A stretch of 31,288 bases of DNA from Elysia marginata (lineage: Eukaryota > Mollusca > Gastropoda > Plakobranchidae). How positions within the stretch are numbered: the first letter of the stretch is position 1; each line of letters opens with the position of its first letter. Both the position numbers and the translations under genes were made by a program. The notes under the pieces are model-generated. The model made no database searches. It had not been told where the DNA came from and saw only the letters and a list, made by a program, of their open reading frames with translations. Shown piece by piece: positions 11,270 through 24,213 of the stretch. The stretch is from contig BMAT01002979.1 of NCBI GenBank assembly GCA_019649035.1, forward strand, positions 26,465 to 57,752, given 5' to 3'.

Positions 11270-12150
11270 GCTTGTGTGGGTATAAGCGAGAGAGATTACA
11301 TTTCTCTTCTTGTACAAGATGTTCTTTGTTTAGAAAAAACGTACTGTTTCTACAATCATATAGACTTCATCTAAAGAGTTTATGTTATATGTACTGCGTC
11401 GCAAGATCAGGTTCTCATGTAATATTTGGGCTCAATGTTTGAGATAGAGATGTTATTTTAAATTCATTTGGTGAGACATTTTCCTAGTTTGATGGTGAAT
11501 CAGTGTAAAATATCTGAAAAAAGTGTTCTTTATTGTCTTTCATAGACAGATTTTTTCCGTTCAAAAGATAAAAACAAACCTTTTGAGAAGTGCCCAACTA
11601 GGCCGCGTGCAGTCACAGCAACATTATGTAATAGATCAGAGGTCTAAAACTAAAAAAAAGCTATGTTTCTAAATCATATGACGAAACCTAAATGCCCATT
11701 CATATTACATTACACAAAAGTAACATTTGGTTTTGATATAAAATATTTAATAGTTTTATATCTGCCTGCAGTTAACAATAGAGAGAAACATTAAATTTTG
11801 GTGCATTTGCTGGCTGTCAACAAACTCAAAACTTGGTACTATCTCACCTTATATAGCATCACCGACTCTGCGCCACAGCGGTTTGTTAAACTTGTAACCG
11901 GAAAACTACCTTGACAAGTGAAAAAATTGCCTTAATCTACAAAAAAAAAAAAACGCTGATAAACACTTAGGACACTCTCAACCTTAGACTATCAAGAACT
12001 ACACGTAAAAACTTTGCGTTGTTGAAGAGAATTTAATAAAGTTGATTAATCACTCAAAATGAAATGACAGGTTTATAAATGTTTCTAGATTTGTGTAACT
12101 CCGCCAGTGGTAAAATCAGGTGTGTCCGTCAGTCAGACTCCCAATTTCCT
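11270..12150. other. 3' flank of the CAP gene
   Basis: AT-rich, with an A-run at 11940-11952. On the minus strand this is downstream of the CAP stop codon and may contain 3' UTR. No further exon was recognised. Confidence 0.4.
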
Positions 12151-12152
12151 GT

Positions 12153-12274
12153 TTATTTTGGTGGGCAAACACCACACATATAGGGACAGTCGAACGGGAT
12201 GTTGCTGTATTTCGTGCAGTAAGATGGAGGCAATCGAGTGCCACAGTTCCATTTATCTTGAGTTGGACAGTCCA
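12153..12274 (-). CDS. CAP gene terminal exon (ShKT-like)
   Basis: Residues 264-303 and TAA. Six cysteines are spaced x7, x8, x9, x3, x2, the hallmark of ShK-type domains. It ends CPPK-stop, and the stop lies inside an AATAAA hexamer (12152-12157 on the minus strand). Confidence 0.92.
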
Positions 12275-15200
12275 CTGAAAATTAAAAACATCACATAGAT
12301 AATATATTGTGTAAAGAATGTATACAATTCGAACCATTAAGGCAAGAGATGCAAAACATAAATAATGTGAGCTGACCTTCGAAAACCAGTCATAAGTATC
12401 TCAGACTAGTTTTGAATTAGAACCCTTTCTATAAAAATATTTCTTTTACAGTACAACCACTTTTTGTTACTTAAGAGCGAAGTATCTCTGATTATAGAAA
12501 AACCGAAGCTGTAATTTTTCCACCCCTTGAAGGACATGAAGATGCACTATATACAAATGGTAGGGGCTCAGTGTGTAAAAAGTCCAACTTGTGCCTGATT
12601 TTCCCAGGCCATCCCGGATCCCAGGATTTATAAAGGTTGACAAAAAATGCATAATATAAAATTTGAGATTCAACGAGAAAAAAGCTTATTTTTAGAGCTT
12701 ATGTTTTCCTTAAACTGTGGTCACATTTTAGGTGTAACAGGCAATTCTGTGATGTCACTAAGATATGAATATTATACAAGCATGCGATTACATGTCATTG
12801 ATTATTTCTATTTGGCAAGTATAATTATTACAGGCATCAACCAACACCCTGTCAGGTAACTGGCGTCTTACAAAACAATACTCACTCTAAAGCCGGTCTT
12901 ACACAACGCGTATTCCGTACGAAAGACTCGTGACCGGCTCCCATCAAGGGATCGATTTTTTCGCTTTCACATGGTGCTTTCCTATGTAAAAAGGTGTAGG
13001 TGATATATTGGGACAGAATTCTCTCCAAAGTCTCCGCTCAGGAGTCTTCCGCCAGGGATACGCGTCATGCAAAAACGGGCCTGAGGAATATCCCACACTG
13101 TCATTGCCATGAGGAAAAGCGCATTTTTACACAGCGTGACATTTTACACCCCATTGTTTTAGCCCATGTTAAGTCCACTATATAAACAAGAAAAGCCTCT
13201 TACGTTCAGTGCAGTTTGCTCCTTTGTAGATTTTCTGACAGTTGCATGAACAAGAGTTGATGTCAAGCTTGCCTTTGTTCAAACACAGTAAGCCCCCACA
13301 GTCTGTGAATAAGGAGAAACATAACTTTGATTAAAAAACAATCATTGTGACGACGATATGTTAAGCAGGGTTCTGATTGATTGGTTGTTTGTTAAGTATG
13401 TCAGGATCTTTGTTTTATAAGTCCCGATCATGAAAAAAAAAACGTAAACAGTATACAACGCTTTTATTATCTCGCATGTGTTTTTTTCCTTGCTTCTGCA
13501 TGTTTCCCATTATGATTTGGTTGTTTGGTTGGTTGTTTGAATTTTAACGTCTCTTTTCAACTACAAGGTTATATCAGAGACGGCGCTTGGGACAATTGAA
13601 AGCGTGCTGCCACACTGTGATGTACGGAGCGCTGCATACACCACACCCAGTCACATTATCCTGACACCGGACCGACCAGACTTAGCACTAAATCCATAAT
13701 GCCAGACACCAGACGGATCAGCTACTAATACCAATTTTAAAGTCCTATGTTTGACTCGGCTGGGGATCGAACCCGTACTTCCCGATCTCTGAGCGAGTGT
13801 CTTTACTGCTATGCCACAGAGCCGGTTTCCCATTATGAAAAAGCTTTAACAAAAAGTAAAGATAATGAGCGACTTAGTAGTTCACTTACAGGGTGGCGAA
13901 GGACAAAAGTTTGTTGTACTAGTTAACAAATAATTTAGAAATTAGCCTTCTGGGATCGAAAATAATGTGAAACAGCAAAAAATAGCAACACTTAACCTCC
14001 ATATCAAATGAAAAAAGAGTAATTACAATTAACCTAGACTATTTAGTTGTGTGGCATACATAAAACATTTTAAAGTCATATAATTGTTAAACAGTTTTCT
14101 GTGTCACATTATGTGAAGACCTCGGCATATTAAATGGCATATGGGTGTAATGTCCTTCAGGTAATAACGTGCATTCAACTATACTATGTCTACCGGCTGA
14201 GAAAGAACGTTTTTGCTCTCAGGAGGGAACGCGAATCTCATTTAATTTCTACCCATACTCATAGAATGAATGCGCAGTGACCTTTACGAAAGTTCCTATA
14301 GCAAAAGCACAGCTTAACAAATTGTAAAGATCATTACGCAATTCGCAAAACAATTCCATACTAAATGTTAAACTGCCGCTGATTCAGCGGACCCAAATAC
14401 TTATGCAAATAATGGACTAAGCGCACTGAATGAGCTCATGGGAGGTATGGTGCATGTTTGTGTGCATCGAACGGGAAAAAGGGGGGGGGGGCAATTCGAG
14501 CCTGGTGGATATGAAGTTGGTCTAAGGTCTCGAAGCTTTCCGTCATTATTTAGTAGTCTAATGACAAAGAGGCGCCACAAACACTTAGATCATGTTGTTA
14601 AGAGAGACTAAAACCCCATTTTGGAGGGAGGGTGCTAGCGTCACAAAAACCTGCATAAGCAATCGAGCTTTTCCACCTATTTTGATAAATGAAGTAGCTA
14701 ATAATTGCGATAGTAAACAGGTTGCGATGATGTTCAGTTGGAATGTTCTTTTAGAAGGATGCAAAGATCGTCACGACCCTCAAACCTACCATTGGGGTGG
14801 ATAAACTTGAGACCCCACCTCTCAAGCTTAAAAATGATCAATAGATTTACCTAATAGAGCTATATCTAAGATAGTTTTTAAAGAAATATTTAGTAATTAC
14901 TGAAGCTCATTTACCGAATATCGAATTCAGCCAAAGCGTAAGTCTGCATATCATCTTGAAATACCATCAATTTAAAAGAGATATTGTAATTTCCTTTCTT
15001 TTAAGCAGTAGATTGCTTTTTTTATTATTCAACCCCACTCTGTTTATGGGGGCAAAGTAAACAGGAGAACACTAAAATTGTTTGCTTTTGCAGTCTACAG
15101 TAAGAAATAGTACTTAACCCTAGTAAAACTTTGTAGACCCTTTCTCACTCATTCACACAGGATCTTTAGTTCTGATTAAAAAAATAAAAAAATAGAAGCA

Positions 15201-18200
15201 AATGAGGTCGATGTTGAAAAAAATTTTCGGTTTACGGGAAATGCGCCATACAGTTCTGTTAGTGTAGATTTATTTCTTCAAATCTTTGTTACAACGATGC
15301 TCAAAGGTAGTTGATAAAATTAATGCTTTTTGGAGTTGCTACTTGTGCAAACTTGAGTTTAGAAAAATGGTTTGCGGTTGAACTTGGGTTTAAATAACAG
15401 ATAAGAAGTCCTTAGGCTTTGCCAGTTACTCGCCGATGTAAGGATTGCTTTTTCATGGAATATTGGAAAATATAGCTTGGGACAAATTTGCCCCGTTTAG
15501 GCCTAAAGTCATGTGATTACAATATAATCATCAGGGGACCATTTTTGTAATTGAAGGCGGGTTTAAACATGTTTGAAATGGCATCCCAAATCAAAAAGGA
15601 AAATCGAACCCAATTTTTCTAGCGTTCGAACGAGTAGATTATCGCCCAAAAATTCCATTCTGTTCTGATTTTTCGGTAGATTTCCACCTTTAAACTGCAA
15701 GCCTACATTGAGAGAACCAGAGCGTACAATGCAATGTGAGATAGATAATCATCTCAAACTTTAACGTCTTCCAACAATCGGGCGGTTCCTTTCGCCTATT
15801 AATCGGCTCGGCTTTGCTTCTGATATTTACACATAAAAAGGGAAATGCAAATCGACTAAAAAAATAATCGTAAGTATATGGTTTTGAACGTGAAGCCAGA
15901 AAAACGGGATTCGTGCAATACTTCTAAATCTAGATATAAATCTAGATGTAGCAGACGCAATAGGTTGAGCGCTAGATTAGATCTAGATTATAGATCTAGA
16001 CGTCGTCTAAACTTCGCTTCGCTTCGTTTCTTTTTTTTTGATCGTGTAAGAGCTCATACAAAACGGGCGAAATACGCTTAGGAAAGTGTGTTCTGATTTC
16101 ACTGAGAAGAATAGTAACGTTTTTGATTTTGCGTTCTGAAATCGACCGTGTAAACACACCTTAAGCCGAGGCCCGTTGTATAGCGCGAGCGCTCGCCACG
16201 AGCAGGCAAACGGTTTGCCGCAAACTGTCTTAACCATAAGCAAAGCTCTTATCGGCGAATGTTTTTTAAAATGGCGACCACCTTTTATAAGATGGCGGCC
16301 ACCTTTTTTTTAATGGTGACCACATATTTTAAAATGGCGACCACCTGGCAAAATAATTGGATTAAATCAATAAGAGGCTATCTATGTCAGAAAACTTTTT
16401 CATAAATTTGCGTTGGATACATAATTTAAATAATAGTAGAGATCAGCGAAATGTCTCTTTAACCTAATGAATACTCTCGATCTTGAAATTTCAAAAAGAA
16501 AAAGCTCCATGAAAATTCAACTATCAACGTTGAAAGTTCCCGCGCACTACCCCGTAACATGACAACGAGCAATGAACAACTGCCATAACGGCATAACAAA
16601 AGAGCAGGCAGGCAGAGGAAGAGATAGGCCAACTATAACAGCAACACATGGAACTGCGAGACGTCTAAAAAGATTGGAGAACAGAGAGGTCTAGCGATAC
16701 AGAATGTATTCTTAAGAGAATCATTTATGGCGCTCTACTCCTCCCCTACTCTCATTCAAAAGATAGCATAGAATTGAAATAAACTTGATAGCGATAGACT
16801 TACGGGATTGTTTTTGGCCATGTTGGTAAATTTCATTGTTCTGAGAAAGTGTGGACTGTGCTGAACGAAAGCATTAATCTTCCTAATTATAGAAATCTCT
16901 AACACCAACTTTTCGGCGATTTTTTTTTACTTGATACCCGTTGAAACCAAATTCTTTAGTTTACGATCTACACAAATTTGAAGCTGAATGTATCAGCGTT
17001 TAGATGCAGATAAGATTTAAGAAGAGGGCTCTGTTAATGTTATTTATTTCTGATAACAATAAGCCTGCACAATCACTTCAACCCCATCTGGTCGTTTATA
17101 ATTTTTTCGTTATATATCAACACAAAACTCTAGGATAAACTCACCGCAAAGACCATTCTTGCAGGAGTCTGGACAAGATGAGCACCGGCTTGGGCCCTTC
17201 GTGTAAGGATAACGGAATGAAAGTTGTCTGAGAGGAGAAGGGCATAGAGAAATAAATTAAATATTAAATTTTTTATCCATAACTACAACAACAGCAACAT
17301 CAGCAACAACAACATCATCAAGTTTTTTGGTGGTGTAAATTATTGCAATGCTCATATTCTTTTGTCATTATACAAGGAAAAACCAAGTGACTTACTCACC
17401 TGTCACTAAGCAGATCCCTCTAACAAGAAGCTCATGTTTTATGCATAAAAACACCTGATGCTTTAAGCGCTTGTTACTACCCCAACCATCCCCTTACCCC
17501 CTTTCCCCGACACACACACACATAATGAATTAAAAGATATATAATATTATTTCAGGAGTTAGTTAATATACATACAAAAAAGCGCTTTCTGTCCGTGTCA
17601 TTAAGCAATTATTTCTTCCTTTATATGAGCACTGGAATGTTAGCAAGAATTTGTCATAATTTGAAAACAAAGGCATAAGAATTAATTATCACCAACTGAA
17701 TCTTTTTATCGCCTTAATAGAATGGACAGTTTTAGATCTCTCATGCTCATCTAACCTAAAATAGCTACAGGCACCAACAAACTAAAGTTCGCAACCTATC
17801 AGGTTTTGCCCTTAATGTGGCATCTGCATGCTATTATATGGGTAGACACTCGGCCTTTGAGATTCGAATCCTCATTTCACTTGTCGATGTTTATTAACTG
17901 GGGAAGGCTATTTATGAACGCCTTGGCCAAGCGCTAATACGAGGCAATGAAAATCTTGTACTCTAGACTTTGATAAAAAAGCATAGAACTAGTCAAGTTT
18001 CTGCTATGAAACACTTATAAACCCCCTTTTTGCTCAGATAATAGAGACCTTAAGCACACGCACCGTGTCTCACTACGCGTACGTGAAAATCGGGAAAGCA
18101 GATGGAGGAAACTACAAAAATAATAAAACCAGTTTCTAAAAATAGATCCACAGACGTTCCCGTTATGCTCACGCGTTGCTGCTTAAAGTCTGTAATAATG

Positions 18201-21200
18201 AGCATGAAGACGTGTAGCCTGTCTCAGAACTCACCCTTGAGCGTAGTTACAGACGTAGAACCGACCGAAGCGCACGTCATCACAACGTGTAAAGCCGCAT
18301 CCTATCCGCTGGGTTCTGTTGCTCACCATCTTAACGTTGTGAAAATATTTTAGCAAATAATTACAATTTTCGTGTGTTGTTGGTTTTAAATATATATATT
18401 AACAGCGTTTATAAAGAAGTTGGGTGGTTTAATTACTCAAATTTGGATTTTCACAAGTTCCCCTTTTCAACAAAGTCGTTTAGTGGTTTCCAAATAAGTC
18501 ATATTTAACAATGTCACCATCCCCCTCGTCATCATCATCATGATCATCACCATCACCATCATCACCACCACCAATCATCAATAACATCAGCAGCACCAGC
18601 TTCCTTATCACCAGTTGCACCAGCACCAACAGAGCAGCAATCGATACTATCTCCATTTTCATTACCATTATCGCCATCACAGACTGAAATACTTAACACA
18701 ATTCACATCAATCAAGTATAAATTAAAATAACAAAGACTTACAATCGTGTAATGTGAGATCCTTGCCCAGCCTCCTGGTCCCAGGTACACTTTAGGGTCT
18801 TCACCGTACTTGAAAAAGTTGGATTCCTTGAACCAAGACAGCATTGCCTTGCTCCAGTTGGGCTGCCCTGCGGCTATGTTTTGGCCGATAGACTTCCCAT
18901 AAGCTTGAGGAAGTAAGCAGGTATGGGGTGGGAGCAATAAATGGGAACAGTTTTCACGTAAAGCAAACGTGTCAATTACAGTTAGTAATGTCAATAGACT
19001 GTTAGATGACACTGCGATGATGGGAGAAGTTTTTGTCGATAGGTCAAGAAACTTTTCAGTTAGTTTTATGGCTACGTTTGGGCGCAGTCTTTCATGCACA
19101 GTCAGATTTGGCTAACGATGGCGCCTAGTTTTCGGTAACCACGTCGAGCTGATGGACGAATGTCGTTATAAATGAACTCTAAAGATTTGAATGGAAGAAG
19201 TGTTTGTATCATTGATGGATGCAATTTTCAATGAGCAATCATCTACTGTTTGTATTACCGATAGACGCTGTCTTCAGTGAGTAATCGCAATTGCCCGTGT
19301 AACGGATGGATGAAGTCGTCAGTGAGCAATCCGGGTTGGTTGTGATACGGAGAGCCACGTAGTCTTAAGTGAGCAGTTAAAACAACTAAGCTGTATCATG
19401 GACGAAGGTGTATATACAGGGAGAAATCACAGTTGGCTGTACTACAGATGGGGGAGTCTTTGGTGAACAGTACAGTTACTATAGTGCGAGTGGACGTAGT
19501 CTATAGTGAATAGTCAGCGCTGGCTGTAGCACGAATAAACTAATGTAGTTTTTAGTGAGCAGAGTATGCTATGTTACAGAGGAACGTAGTCTATAGTGAA
19601 CAGTCAGCGCTGGCTGTAGCACAAATAAATGTAGTTTCTAGTGAGCAGAGTATGCTATGTTACAGAGGAACGTAGTCTAGAATGAACAGTCAGCGCTGGC
19701 TGTAGTACGAATGGGCGTAGTTTTTAGTTTGCGGTCAGAATTGGCTCCATTGCGGATAGACGTGACCTTTAGTGAGCGGTCCAAGTCAATGGGTTTCATC
19801 CGCAATAATCAGTCAAATGATGCCGGTAAAACAACAGAGTAAACTGATAACAAAGAGTCTTAAAAGAGCAGTCAAGTAAACACCTTTTTTTAAAAAGAAG
19901 AATTGATTTTGTTAATCTTGAATGCCAAACACACTTAAAGAGGAAAAGGAGAGGGAGGGAGACTGAGAATAAAGTGTTCAAAATTTTAAATTTTTATGAT
20001 GATAATGAGTAGTTTTTAAAACAATACACGTACCTGGCAGTTTCCTGTTTTTGTCGTGACGAACGGCGCACTGTTGTGACCATTTCTGGGCTAGTTTAGC
20101 TAAGTTCTCATCCCAGACCTTCAATTGAAGTAGATATCATTAGTGTTTTACGTTGTACATATAAAAACCCTAATCACAAGTGATAAAAACATGTCAAAGC
20201 TAACAAGCAGAGAAACAATAAAGCCAGAAACAAAATAGAAGTTTCTTGTGCAAAGATTGAAGAGTGCAAGTGGTGAACGATGAAATATTAATATTAAGAT
20301 GATTAAGCTTATCTCTTACAAATCTAACACTGCTCTTCTTAACAAACGTATTTGTGGTTAAAAGAAAATAAAATTCTATCGGAAATGTTGGAGCGATTGG
20401 ACCACTAGTTAAAGGAATGCAAACTATAACTTTAGATTCCTTTAATACTTAAACTATGTGTGCAGAATCCGATGACCGTTTTTAGGACAATTATTTTGAT
20501 TAGGTCCGCCGGTATATAGTGAGTTTACGCAATACCTAAAGTGATAAATATTCATTAAAATGCAGTCATGAAAAAGTTGTGTTATACCTCTTTTGACACA
20601 GATAACAGATAAGCAAGCAGACAGAACGACATGAAGATTTGTCATGGCTATTGGATAATTTCTAATAGATGTAAAGGAGGTGGAGAATTCGGAGCGCTCG
20701 CTGCCTTAACTGATAAGTCAGGATAGAAAATTTAGAATTCGGAGCGCTCGCCGTGTTAACTGATAAGTCAGGATAGAAAATTTAGAATTCCGAGCGCTCG
20801 CCGTGTTAACTGATAAGTCAAGATAGAAAATTTAGAATTCCGAGCGCTCACCGTGTTAACTGATAAGTCAGGATAGAAAATTTAGAATTCCGAGCGCTCG
20901 CCGTGTTAACTGATAAGTCAAGATAGAAAATTTAGAATTCGCAGCGCTCGCCATGTTGGGTGATAAGTCAGGATAGGAAAGTTGGAGTTTGAAGAGGTCG
21001 CCGCATTAGTTGATAATTCAGAGTGGGAAAGTGCTGAGTTTGAAGTGCTTGTCGTATTTACTGATAAGTCAGAAAAGAAAAGATGGATTTTGTGGTGGTC
21101 GCCGTATTGACTAATAAATCAGAATAGGAAAGCGTGAGTTTGAAGTGCTAGCTACATTGACTAATAAGAGAGAGTAGGAAGTTTGAGTTTGCAGCGGTTG

Positions 21201-23140
21201 CCATATTGGCTGTTAAATCAGAATAGGAAAGTTGGAGTTTGGAGCGCTTGCCGTATAGGGAATGAGATTAGAGGTAAAACAAGAGTAACGCCCCTTTTCC
21301 AGAAGACAACACTCCAAAATACTAAAGTGGTTATTGTAATCTAGACCTAGATTGTAGGGTCTTATATTGGTAAGTTTCTTACTTTTATAAACGATTTGAC
21401 ATCTAGAACTTAAAAACTATAGAGCTAAATAAAGTTTATCTGCAAAATAAATCTGTCGTATAAATTTTAAAAGATTGTATTCATAAGACAGTGGAGAGAC
21501 ACCAGGAAAGTTCCGTTACTCTTGTTGAAATCTCATTCCCTATTGACAGATAGGTCAGATCAGGGAGTAAAGAGGTCATAGTAGCATTGGCTGATAGGTC
21601 AGAATAGGAAGCTGGAAGTTTAGAGCGCTCGGCGTACTCTTTGATAAAACAGGATAGGAAAGTTGGAATTCCGAGTGCCCGCTGTATCGGCTGATAGGTC
21701 AGAACAGGTAACAAAGAAATCACAGTAGCATTGGCTCATAGATCAGGATAGGAGGATGAGAATTTGGGGTGCTCGCCGAATCAGCTGCCTATGCGTTCAA
21801 TGTAATGAGTTCATAGTGCACGGAAGACTTACCACAGCTGTGAGATCAGTAGCCACTGGTTTGACTTCCCGTCTGACCTTGTTGTGATACGCCACGATCA
21901 CTTCCTTATCTGCCTCGGACACGCCGGTCTCGGCGATGTTGTCGTGGTCCTCAAAACAGTAGCTGTGTTTTGGAGTTTGATCTTTAAAATCATCTGTGCA
22001 GGTGGGCACCTAAGGTTTCGCATAAATAGGTATTAGTTTGGAAAGAGCGGATGTGGATATAATTATGTTTGAGTAAGTGGAGGCGAGATAAAAAAAACAA
22101 ACATGTTGGGGTAGAAAAAGTTGGGGGAAGGGGGCATTTCAATTTAAATTTAAGGTGGATGTTTCTTATTTTTTGTCCCCTTTAAAGTTTTTATATGGCC
22201 TTGACCGAGGGTTGCAAAGTGCTTATTAGTATCATCTACAGTCTTGTAGCCTCGGTTCATTTTGGCAAATAGAAAGTACATTTTATTTTTTTCGTGTAAA
22301 AAACTATTTAGGAAAATGATTTTTTAAAAGCATTCGGCCCGTTTCACAAGACCCCTATCCCGTACGGAAGACTCGGGACCGTCTCTAAACTGGAGACTTC
22401 GAAAAAATTCTATCCTTATACCCTGTCACACGAGAACGTATCATGTGAAAGCGAAAACGTATCACCAATCCAGAAACAGTCCGGAATTATTCGCACGTGG
22501 TACGCATCATTTGCAACAGGTTTCAGAAAAAACTAATGACAAAAGTCCATATATCGTACGAGTAACTAAAATCGTTGGGAACAGTCAGAGGGCCACAAGT
22601 TCAATTCCATAAGGGCATCAGTTCATAATAGCATCTAACCAAATATTAGGGAACAGCTAGGATGTCGTATTTTCACTTCCATGCTGCTGCCGATTCATTG
22701 TAGCGTCTACAACAAAATTGGGGAACAACTAGGATGCCGCAAATTCACTTCCATGATGCTACCAACTCATACTGACATCCACAACAATACCGCTGTAGTG
22801 CCCCAAGTTTGCTTTCATGGTGGTACCAATTCATACTAGGATCAACAACAATTGAGATAAGCCAGAATGCCTCAAATTCACCTCATTGGGGTGGGGGGGG
22901 GGATTGTACAAATTACGAATATTAAAAAAAACCGTACAAGATAGTCCTTGGTATTTCTAACATAATTTGATGTAGACTTACATGCAACAACAAAACCCTC
23001 ATATTTTAATCTTTTAATCTGTGCACGATATTTGAATTTAGTATAAGTTCTAGTTGAAAAAAAATCAGACAAGTATTTAGAAATGGTTTTTATGAACTTT
23101 TACAAAGTGCTGCGTCTTCAATTTTTGTGGGTATGAATAA

Positions 23141-23171
<31 letters not shown>

Positions 23172-24167
23172 AGAGAGAGAGAGAGAGAAAGAGAGACAGA
23201 CAGACAGGCAGAGACAGAGAGAGATAGAGGGACATGGAGAGAGACACAGAGACAGACACAGGGACAAAGAGAGAGAGATAAAGAGAGAGAGTGAAAGAGA
23301 GAGAGAGAGAGAACAGTGGGAGAGGGCCTTATCAACCCTACTTAACCGCCCATTCCTCCTTTTCTCCCTTTCACATGTATACACGTACACCTTCCATGAC
23401 TTATTCTGAAATAGGATTTTTACTAGGCTCGGTTAATATTTACACTTCATATGAATATGAAAGGAAGTGAATAGAAATTTTTACTGCGCTCCGTTAACAT
23501 TTACACTTCATATAAATTTGAAAGGAAGTGAATAGGAATTTTTACTGCCTTCGGTTAACATTTACACTTCATATGAATTTGAAAGGAATTGAATAGGTGT
23601 AAAAACGTAGTCTACATAATCTAACATGCTCAACAATCTTCTACATGTACGACTGCACAAATGTATCGTAGTGTGTTGAGTAAAAGAAACAGAAAGGCTA
23701 GCCAGTAAATAAACAGACAGACAGGGAGAAATGTAAACAAACATACAGCAAGGGAGACACTTAGACAAACAGAACCGGAGGCATGTAGATAAACAGACAG
23801 AGAGAGACAAGTGAGACATAAGCAGCAAGGCTGCACAGACATACAAACAAACCAAGAATGTTAAAAATGCCCACAGAGAGACATACAGACCCAGATACAC
23901 ATACGCAGACAGGAAGGCAGTTACAGACAGTCAGAAATAAAAACAGAAAAAGATTTTTATTTAAATTCAGTTATACTTACCGTTTGCTCCGTGGCTGAAA
24001 TTAAGTGAAAATGAAAAGGTAAACTTTAATAGAGTTTAAAAAGTTTGGAGTGGTAATAGGCATTTTACAAAATCATGCGGAAAGAGATGATTGACGCTGT
24101 GAGAGATAGGTAGATAGATAGATAGATAGATATACGTATAGATAGATAGATAGATAGATAGCTATGC

Positions 24168-24213
<46 letters not shown>

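Noticed and set aside
11090..11374. Arg/Glu-repeat protein frame over a GA tract
   Set aside because: Simple-sequence artefact; both strands are open for the same reason.
13651..13833. 60-codon frame or a true tRNA gene
   Set aside because: It lies wholly in a SINE with target duplications; the tRNA-like part is the SINE promoter.
17470..17515. Possible missing CAP exon (ATGGTTGGGGTA on the minus strand)
   Set aside because: No flanking splice sites and no CAP motif; the exon at 18235-18329 fills the gap exactly.
18050..18120. Plus-strand SHYAYVKIG...GGNY reading reminiscent of a CAP motif
   Set aside because: Short, on the opposite strand to the gene and in an intron; chance resemblance.
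18102..18353. 83-codon plus-strand open frame
   Set aside because: It is antisense to CAP coding exon 6, whose translation matches the CAP signature.
20685..21257. Regular repeats as a CRISPR array
   Set aside because: Units are contiguous 50-bp tandem repeats with no unique spacers, in an animal intron.
23077..23900. Ser/Leu- and Cys-rich minus-strand frames
   Set aside because: They arise from GA, GACA and ACAGA repeats, with no domain and no splice context.
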